DNA of 64,000 nucleotides from Acanthornis magna (lineage: Eukaryota > Chordata > Aves > Passeriformes > Acanthizidae): contig JAWUZG010000177.1 in the NCBI GenBank assembly GCA_036785705.1, positions 1,426,001 through 1,490,000 on the forward strand, read 5' to 3'. The notes under the pieces are model-generated. The model searched no databases. It saw only the letters and a list, made by a program, of their open reading frames with translations, and was not told the DNA's origin. Shown piece after piece: positions 61,501 to 64,000 of the stretch; position 1 is the first letter of the stretch, and each line of letters begins with the position of its first letter. Position numbers and translations under genes: made by a program.

Positions 61501-63221
61501 AAAATTTAAATAAATAAATTTTTAAAAATTAATATAATAAATAAATAAAATAAATTAAATAAAAGTTAAATAAATAGAATTAAATAAATAAATTAAATAA
61601 CTAAAATTTAAATAAGTAAAACAAAATAAATAAATAAAATAAATAAATAAAATTAAATTTTTTAATTTTATTAAAATCAAAATATATCAAATAACCCCAC
61701 CCTCCCTTCCAGCAAACCTCGTGATAGACGATCCCTTCATCAAGAAATGGGAAGAAAGCGAGGGCTTCGTGGCTTTGAAGGAATACGCGGAGCGCGTCGA
61801 CGACAGAGATCTGGAAGGGAAAATCGCCATCGTGGAGAAATACCGGGAACGGATCCCAGAGCTGGTGCGGAGGATTCAGAGAAGCCACGTGGCCCAGGAA
61901 GCCCTGGCAGGTGAATTGTGACCAGGGAAAAACCTGGGCTGCTTTTCCAATCCAGTGCACCTCATCCTGGAAAAAGGATCAGGCTGGGGCTTTTGGGGAG
62001 AAAGGAGATGGAACGGGAGCTTTTGGGATTGGGATCCTTCTGCTCTGGAGCCAGGCTGGGAGAGCTGGGAATGTTCCCTGGAGAAGGGAAGGACACAGGG
62101 AGAGCTGCGAGCCCCTGGCAGGGCCTGAAGGGCTCCAGGAGAGCTGCAGAGGGACTGGGGACAAGGGCTGCAGGGACAGCACACAGGGAATGGCTTCAGA
62201 ATGGAAAAAGGGAGATTTGGATGGGATCTTGGGAAGGAATTCCTGGCTGGGCTGGAATTGCCAGAGCAGCTGTGGCTGCCCCTGGATCCCTGCAGTGTCC
62301 CAGGCCAGGCTGGACAGGGCTTGGAGCAGCCTGGGACAGTGGCAGGTGTCCCTGCCATGGCAGGGGTGGCACTGGATGGGCTCTGAAGTCCCTTCAACCC
62401 AAACTATTCTGGGATTCTAAGAATAAAGGTTATTTTAGGAGCATTTAAGGGTCTGTGGGGTTTGACTGCGGGAAAAGATTGTAAAAAAAGGTAAATAGAG
62501 CAAACCTAGCAATTATGGGGAATCCATTGGGAAAATGTGGATGTTTAAAATGACTGAGTGGATGAGGAAACCCGAGCTGGTCCCAGAGCTGACCCTTTTT
62601 GGAACACAGGTCCTTTCCCTGGAGCATCCCCTGTCCCGAGAGAGAGATCTGTATTTGGGGACATGTGGTGAGAAAAGTGTCATCAGAGAATCATGGTTTG
62701 GGTTGGATGCTTGGAGCAGCCTGGGACAGGGGAAGGTGTCCCTGGGCGCAGGGGGTTGGAATTGGATAGTGGAAGGTGGAATCCCTGCCCGTTTGGGATC
62801 CTTGTTGGAGTTGCCCTGGCTGAAATTTGGGGAGGGGACAGAGCAAACAAGTAGAAAATTCCTCAAACACAGAGCGTTCCTGTTTGGGAATGGGGCTGGA
62901 GCTCAGGGTGCCAACTAAACATTTCCCTTGGCAGGGAAGTTCCTTCAGCTATCCGATTCCCCACAGAGGAGCTTTTAATTTTTTTAAATTTTGGTTTAAA
63001 TTTTTAAATTTTGATTTAAATTTAGGATATGAGCAATGGATGCAGAATGACATGAAATGAAACATTCCATTATTGTTGCAAGGACTGATCCTTTTTTCCT
63101 TCTTTTTCCCTCTTTTTCCCATGTTCTGGGTTCAGATTATGTCATTGGGACTGTCCACCAAGCCAAAGGCCTGGAATTCGACATGGTTTGCATTGCAGAT
63201 GATTTTGCCCAAATCCCTTCT
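31389..63221 (+). CDS. FBH1: FBH1 / FBXO18, F-box DNA helicase 1 (17 coding exons, 3' end outside)
   Basis: Nuclear SCF ubiquitin ligase subunit and 3'-5' UvrD/PcrA-type helicase that strips and ubiquitinates RAD51, limiting recombination at stalled forks. Joined exons give 927 in-frame codons with all phases matching. In order: start [18 protein letters not shown]-binding PIP box QRNILDFF (59-66); four 18-residue IKQE repeats (157-228); F-box [16 protein letters not shown] to [18 protein letters not shown] (about 244-292); helicase motif I AFAGTGKTST (K500); motif II FVDEAQD (D680-E681); motif [16 protein letters not shown] (704-716); motif IV SFRFG (734-738); motif [12 protein letters not shown] (904-914). 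The motif VI exon and C-terminal part lie beyond the window. No stop or frameshift interrupts it, so the gene looks intact. Numbering depends on the exon 7 donor, the least certain border. Confidence 0.97.
31572..31975 (+). mobile_element. CR1 LINE, young subfamily, beside an FBH1 donor
   Basis: Sense copy from GGAGCCAGGCTGGGAGAGCT to CCAAACCATTCCAGGATTCC. The 5' truncation point lies about 20 bp downstream of the exon donor at 31552. Confidence 0.9.
32000..32490 (+). repeat. T/AT-rich low-complexity stretch
   Basis: TTTTATTTTATTTATT words with few G or C for about 490 bp. FBH1 intron. Confidence 0.85.
32660..34177. repeat. 55/73-bp minisatellite containing copies of the FBH1 exon 3 acceptor
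   Basis: About 24 copies of a unit of 55-56 bp or 73 bp: CTTTGTGCAG|GACCAGGCAT, TCCCTGATTTCCATGG, AATTCATTCCCATTCTTTCC. Each carries a pyrimidine tract and CAG|GAC. The last copy is the true acceptor (CCCCTCTGTGCAG|GACGGGGC) at 34177/34178, preceded by the same TTCCCATGGAATTCATTCCC. Confidence 0.95.
34178..34860 (+). CDS. FBH1: FBH1 exon 3 (PIP box, IKQE repeats, F-box)
   Basis: 683 nt, residues 55-282. It opens with [16 protein letters not shown], a canonical PIP box (Q-x-x-I-x-x-F-F) with Lys four residues after the last Phe. A low-complexity linker follows, then four 18-residue repeats, then [12 protein letters not shown] and the F-box start [15 protein letters not shown] to [11 protein letters not shown]. 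Donor CCGCTG|GTAAGG. Confidence 0.95.
34483..34698 (+). repeat. FBH1: 54-bp coding minisatellite, 4 units
   Basis: Units at 34483, 34537, 34591 and 34645, each 18 codons: [18 protein letters not shown] with small changes ([26 protein letters not shown]). Units 2 and 3 are almost identical in DNA. Every unit has IKQE, the SUMO acceptor consensus. The frame is kept throughout. Confidence 0.95.
34950..35280 (+). repeat. About 185-bp tandem duplication
   Basis: TTGAATTTTTAAGTCTTCTG (34953) is repeated as TTGAATTTTTAAATCTTCCG (35142). Both copies share GGACCAAAAGATGCCACC, CCATATTGGAGCAACATTCC and GACTCCATAAAAT. FBH1 intron 3. Confidence 0.88.
35450..35755. repeat. About 30-bp minisatellite
   Basis: Around ten units of ATTTTCGGAGAAATCCGAAA plus ATTCCTCCCG, FBH1 intron 3. 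Confidence 0.9.
35925..36770 (+). repeat. About 840-bp pyrimidine (CT) tract
   Basis: Nearly pure C/T on the FBH1 sense strand. Successive blocks of CTTTCCTCTCTT, CTTTTCCCTCTCTT and CTTTCCCCCT grade into CTTTTCCCCT. A plus-strand frame of 370 codons (Ser/Pro/Phe/Leu only) crosses it and is an artefact. It ends about 140 bp before exon 4. Confidence 0.95.
36910..37040 (+). CDS. FBH1: FBH1 exon 4
   Basis: Acceptor CTTGCAG|TTCATTCC, donor [32 protein letters not shown], then [13 protein letters not shown]: end of the F-box region and the linker. Confidence 0.95.
37155..37710 (-). mobile_element. CR1 LINE with a shared 3' flank
   Basis: Antisense CR1 at about 37265-37710. The 110 bp beyond its 3' end (37155-37265) also match the flank of the CR1 at 63325-63725, including GGGAGGGCTCTGAAAATAGG and GGAAAATGAGGGAGGAGAAG. 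Confidence 0.88.
38037..38110 (-). mobile_element. CR1 LINE short fragment
   Basis: Antisense: GTGGAATGGTTTGGATTGGA, then CTTAAAATCATCCAATTCC. Confidence 0.8.
38388..38523 (+). CDS. FBH1: FBH1 exon 5
   Basis: Acceptor CTGCCCAG|GCTGG, donor [32 protein letters not shown], then [18 protein letters not shown]. Family match: SVDPERVLWSLRDHPLLP in human (from memory). Confidence 0.93.
38755..38945 (+). CDS. FBH1: FBH1 exon 6
   Basis: Acceptor CACCCCAG|CCTGAG, donor [63 protein letters not shown]. Confidence 0.95.
38965..39125 (-). mobile_element. CR1 LINE, diverged copy
   Basis: Antisense: CTCCAGCCTGGCCTGGGACA, CCATCCCAGCCCCTCCCCAC. A piece of the same element type resumes at about 39590-39665 (GAAGCCATTCTCCCTCATCC), so a later insertion may have split it. 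39125-39590 and 39860-41020 show nothing else I recognise. Confidence 0.75.
41025..41114 (+). CDS. FBH1: FBH1 exon 7 (3' border uncertain)
   Basis: Acceptor [34 protein letters not shown] and [11 protein letters not shown] chose the donor TCTCA|GTGCAG because it leaves two bases, as exon 8 requires. It is a weak donor, and the exon could end elsewhere with a different linker. Confidence 0.75.
41354..41448 (+). CDS. FBH1: FBH1 exon 8
   Basis: Acceptor GTTTTTAG|TGGATGG, donor [33 protein letters not shown] and VKIMAFAG, running into helicase motif I. LTHEQQ is the family's Q-motif region. Confidence 0.93.
41511..41945. repeat. 35-bp minisatellite, about 12 units
   Basis: GACCCCATGGGAAATGGAAC plus AGTTCCTGAAGGAGT, repeated at 34-36 bp. 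FBH1 intron 8, beginning about 60 bp after the donor. Confidence 0.95.
41948..42195 (+). mobile_element. CR1 LINE 3' fragment
   Basis: Sense: GGCTCAGGTTGGATATTAGG, GGGCAGGGGTGGAGTCCCCA, GGATGTGGCACTTGGGGACA, ending CTGTAATTCCATGATTCTCT. Followed by a run of about 18 A at 42246. Confidence 0.9.
42326..42494 (+). CDS. FBH1: FBH1 exon 9 (helicase motif I)
   Basis: Acceptor CTCTCCAG|GGACAGG, donor [61 protein letters not shown]. Contains the Walker A lysine and motif Ia (FNK). Confidence 0.96.
42941..43169 (+). CDS. FBH1: FBH1 exon 10
   Basis: Acceptor CTGGCACAG|CTACAAAG, donor [71 protein letters not shown]. Confidence 0.95.
43200..43550 (+). repeat. CR1 end followed by 45-bp tandem repeat
   Basis: 43200-43300 is a sense CR1 end (GGATGGGGCTTGGAGCAGCC, CCTTCCCACCCAGACTATTC). 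Its tail is then amplified as five or six units of about 45 bp: CATTCCAGGATTTTATAAAA plus CAATCCATGTCCCTTCCCAC. Confidence 0.9.
43825..44095 (+). mobile_element. CR1 LINE, young subfamily, 5'-shortened copy
   Basis: Sense; begins at GGAATGGCTTGGCAGTGCCA and ends CCAACCCAAACCATTCC. It differs from its sisters by an insertion in the GGACATTGGGGCTTGGAGCA block. Confidence 0.92.
44134..44221 (+). CDS. FBH1: FBH1 exon 11
   Basis: Acceptor CATTTCAG|ATCAAT, donor [33 protein letters not shown] and DKRYKMTCD. Confidence 0.94.
44797..44883 (+). CDS. FBH1: FBH1 exon 12 (helicase motif II)
   Basis: Acceptor CCCCTCAG|GATATT, donor [33 protein letters not shown] then DEAQDCTP; the Walker B Asp-Glu is present. 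Confidence 0.96.
45010..46655. repeat. About 55-bp minisatellite containing copies of the FBH1 exon 13 acceptor
   Basis: About 29 units of 43-62 bp: GGTTCCTCCCTCATGATCCA, AATTAGATTTTCCTTAG|CC, TTGGGTTCGGAGCA. Each has a pyrimidine tract and TTAG followed mostly by CC, or by a TCAG/CTCGGCC variant. The last unit runs straight into the real acceptor (CATGATCCAATGTTTTCCCACAG|CC, split here by the border at 46655/46656). Confidence 0.93.
46656..46792 (+). CDS. FBH1: FBH1 exon 13 (helicase motif III)
   Basis: Acceptor TTCCCACAG|CCATCG, donor [66 protein letters not shown] is the DNA- and ATP-coupling motif III. Confidence 0.96.
46990..47445 (+). mobile_element. CR1 LINE, young subfamily
   Basis: Sense; starts near GGAGCTGGAGCTGCTGGAGA and ends CCAAACCATTCCAGGGTTCC. 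Practically identical to 24290 and 31572 in the central 270 bp. Confidence 0.92.
47638..47722 (+). mobile_element. CR1 LINE short fragment
   Basis: Sense; GTGGCTGCCCCTGGATCCCT, GGACAGGACTCGGAGCAGCC. It directly abuts the start of the large array. Confidence 0.88.
47723..54570. repeat. 6.8-kb minisatellite with higher-order structure
   Basis: Two related unit types. A (100 bp): GGAATATTTTGAGGGATTTT, GGTGCTTTTTCCACAAAAAA, TTGGCCCAAAACATTGCTGG, GAATTGAGTCATTTAGGG. B (78 bp): GGAATTCTTTGGGTAATTTT, GGTGTTTTTTCCAAGAGAAA, AGTTGTCTGGAAGATTTTAA. A+B pairs make 178-bp units; larger blocks recur at 835 bp (49275 to 50110) and a multi-unit block at 49754 recurs at 52458. The first 700 bp are more diverged. 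FBH1 intron 13. Confidence 0.95.
54651..54750 (+). CDS. FBH1: FBH1 exon 14 (helicase motif IV)
   Basis: Acceptor TTCCGTGCAG|AGTTTT, donor [32 protein letters not shown] and [10 protein letters not shown]. It starts about 80 bp after the big array. Confidence 0.96.
54790..57065. repeat. 2.3-kb AT-rich low-complexity region
   Basis: Mostly AATAATAAATATT, TTAAATTTAA and ATATATTACATAT words, with almost no CpG. No exon seen. FBH1 intron 14. Confidence 0.9.
57145..57266 (+). CDS. FBH1: FBH1 exon 15
   Basis: Acceptor TCCCTGCAG|GAGGTG, donor [52 protein letters not shown]. The human counterpart has VALLSRTNANVFDEAV (from memory). Confidence 0.95.
57285..60120. repeat. About 187-bp minisatellite after the exon 15 donor
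   Basis: About 15 units: TTTCAATGAATATTCCAGGA, AAAAACAGGAATTTTCTGTG, TTATTCTCCAACCTCACC, TTTTTAGGCTTATTTGTCCC, GGAGCAGGGAAAGAGGGATG. The first three are regular at 187 bp; later ones vary from about 130 to 230 bp through loss or gain of the TTTGTCCC sub-block. The first unit starts about 18 bp after the donor. Confidence 0.93.
60446..60502. repeat. ATT / ACTATT microsatellite
   Basis: (TTA)n passing into (TACTAT)n, about 36 bp before exon 16. Confidence 0.9.
60538..60613 (+). CDS. FBH1: FBH1 exon 16
   Basis: Acceptor TTGTTTTAG|GGATTG, donor [33 protein letters not shown] then DVRQN. Matches human KSFGLDRIIDIW (from memory). Confidence 0.93.
60620..61199. other. FBH1 intron 16, unique part
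   Basis: No exon or repeat family recognised apart from a T run near 60635. The AAAT-rich stretch follows. Confidence 0.5.
61200..61700. repeat. AAAT-rich simple repeat
   Basis: (TAAA)n with irregular ATTAAATAAATA interruptions for about 480 bp. It ends just before exon 17, leaving only about 30 bp of ordinary acceptor sequence. Confidence 0.92.
61713..61910 (+). CDS. FBH1: FBH1 exon 17
   Basis: Acceptor CCTTCCAG|CAAACC, donor [66 protein letters not shown]. Matches human KIAVVEKYNIRIPELVQRI (from memory). Confidence 0.95.
62035..62420 (+). mobile_element. CR1 LINE, young subfamily, internally changed
   Basis: Sense. The usual GGCAGTGCCAGAGGGCAGGG block is replaced by AATGGAAAAAGGGAGATTTG, and the GCCGGGGAGGGTGGGG block is missing. 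Otherwise nearly identical to its sisters. Confidence 0.92.
62690..62790 (+). mobile_element. CR1 LINE short, rearranged fragment
   Basis: TCATGGTTTGGGTTGGATGC (antisense-type end) joined directly to GCTTGGAGCAGCCTGGGACA (sense-type). Two CR1 ends in opposite orientation fused together, perhaps by deletion. The rest of 62420-63135 shows nothing I recognise except an AT-rich run near 62975. Confidence 0.65.
63136..63221 (+). CDS. FBH1: FBH1 exon 18 (helicase motif V)
   Basis: Acceptor GGGTTCAG|ATTATG, donor [32 protein letters not shown] then [19 protein letters not shown] is motif V. This is the last FBH1 exon in the window; motif VI (VAVTRAKK in the family) must follow outside. Confidence 0.95.
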
Positions 63222-63324
63222 GTGAGTGGAGCTTTCCTGAGAAGAATGCACATTCATCTTGGTAAGGGATCAGCTCCGTGGGGGCCCCAAAAAGTGGGAA
63301 AGAGAAGCGTGATGAGGGGTGGAG

Positions 63325-63835
63325 CGTGGGAACAGAGCTGGGAAGGGTCTGGAGCCCCAGGAGAGGCTGAGGGAGCTGGGAAAGGGCTCAGCCTGGAGCA
63401 AAGGGGATCAGGGGGACCTTGTGGCTCTGCACAGCTCCTGACAGGAGGGGACAGCCGGGGGGGTCGGGCTGTGCTCCAGGGAACAGTGACAGGAGGAGAG
63501 GGAACGGCCTCAGGCTGCGCCAGGAGTGGATTTTGGGGAAATTCCTTCACAGGGAGTGCTGTCCGGGCCTGGCACAGCTTGCCAGGGCAGGGGTGGAGTC
63601 CCCATCCCTGGAGGGATTTCAAAGCCCTGTGGATGAGGCCACACGGGTGGCCTTGGCAGTGCTGGGAATGATTGGACTCAATATCTTAGAGGCCTTTTCA
63701 TCCAAAATAATTCCCTGATTCCGTGATCATGTGTCTGAACAGAATAAGAAAAAGAAAGAGCAAGTTTTGTACCTGTTTTCAGAGCCCTCCCAGTGATTTT
63801 TCCCATTAAAGTAACTTCTCCTCCCTCATTTTCCT
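63325..63835 (+). mobile_element. CR1 LINE with a shared 3' flank
   Basis: Sense CR1 to about 63725 (GGTGGAGTCCCCATCCCTGG, GGCCTTGGCAGTGCTGGGAA, ending ATTCCGTGATCATG). The next 110 bp match the flank of the reverse copy at 37155-37265. 63836-64000 shows nothing I recognise. Confidence 0.88.
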
Positions 63836-64000
63836 GTCCATCTTTCCCAACCCTAAGCATTGTCCGATTCCATAAATATTCCTGCAGTCAGGCTTGGAGC
63901 TGTGTAGCAACAAAGACCAATCCAGCCTTGGGAAAGCCACTGCTTCCCTCAGGCTCATGTTTTGGAGGAGCTGCTCTCTTCCCAGTGAATCCAGGGACTG

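Overview
This is vertebrate nuclear DNA, almost certainly from a bird. Genes are split by introns with GT/AG borders. The interspersed repeats are CR1-type LINE 3' ends, the main retroposon of bird genomes. The gene order is GDI2 (minus) - ANKRD16 (minus) - FBH1/FBXO18 (plus), which I recall as the order on human 10p15. Many long minisatellites and G/C-rich stretches would fit a songbird or a chromosome end, but I cannot fix the species. There is no prokaryotic content, operon or CRISPR.

Layout. 1-7182 is part of the first intron of GDI2, and its first coding exon is at 7183-7227. A CpG-rich promoter (about 7228-7500) and a G-rich minisatellite (7540-8480) follow. 8480-12341 is intergenic with several CR1 pieces. 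ANKRD16 has seven coding exons between 25133 and 12342 and encodes 368 residues. The interval between its start codon and the FBH1 promoter (25134-28180) is filled by a 178-bp tandem array and a degenerate minisatellite. A divergent CpG-rich promoter with two CRE sites and four CCAAT boxes lies at 28180-28385. FBH1 runs rightward from there. I could place 17 coding exons (31389-63221, 927 codons), from the N-terminus with its PCNA-binding box, through the F-box, to helicase motif V. The rest of the gene lies beyond the window.

Function. GDI2 retrieves Rab GTPases from membranes. ANKRD16 is a co-regulator of alanyl-tRNA synthetase fidelity. FBH1 is an SCF-type F-box protein and UvrD-family helicase that removes RAD51 and restrains recombination. 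They are neighbours, not a pathway; only ANKRD16 and FBH1 appear to share a promoter.

Most notable. Several tandem arrays contain copies of the 3' splice site of the exon they adjoin, always on the intron side, with the functional site as the copy nearest the exon: ANKRD16 coding exon 1 (about 9 extra copies, which also carry the start-codon region), ANKRD16 exon 5 (1 extra), FBH1 exon 3 (about 24 extra) and FBH1 exon 13 (about 29 extra). FBH1 exon 3 itself contains an 18-residue coding repeat with four IKQE (SUMO-type) motifs. Comparisons with human proteins are from memory, without alignment software.
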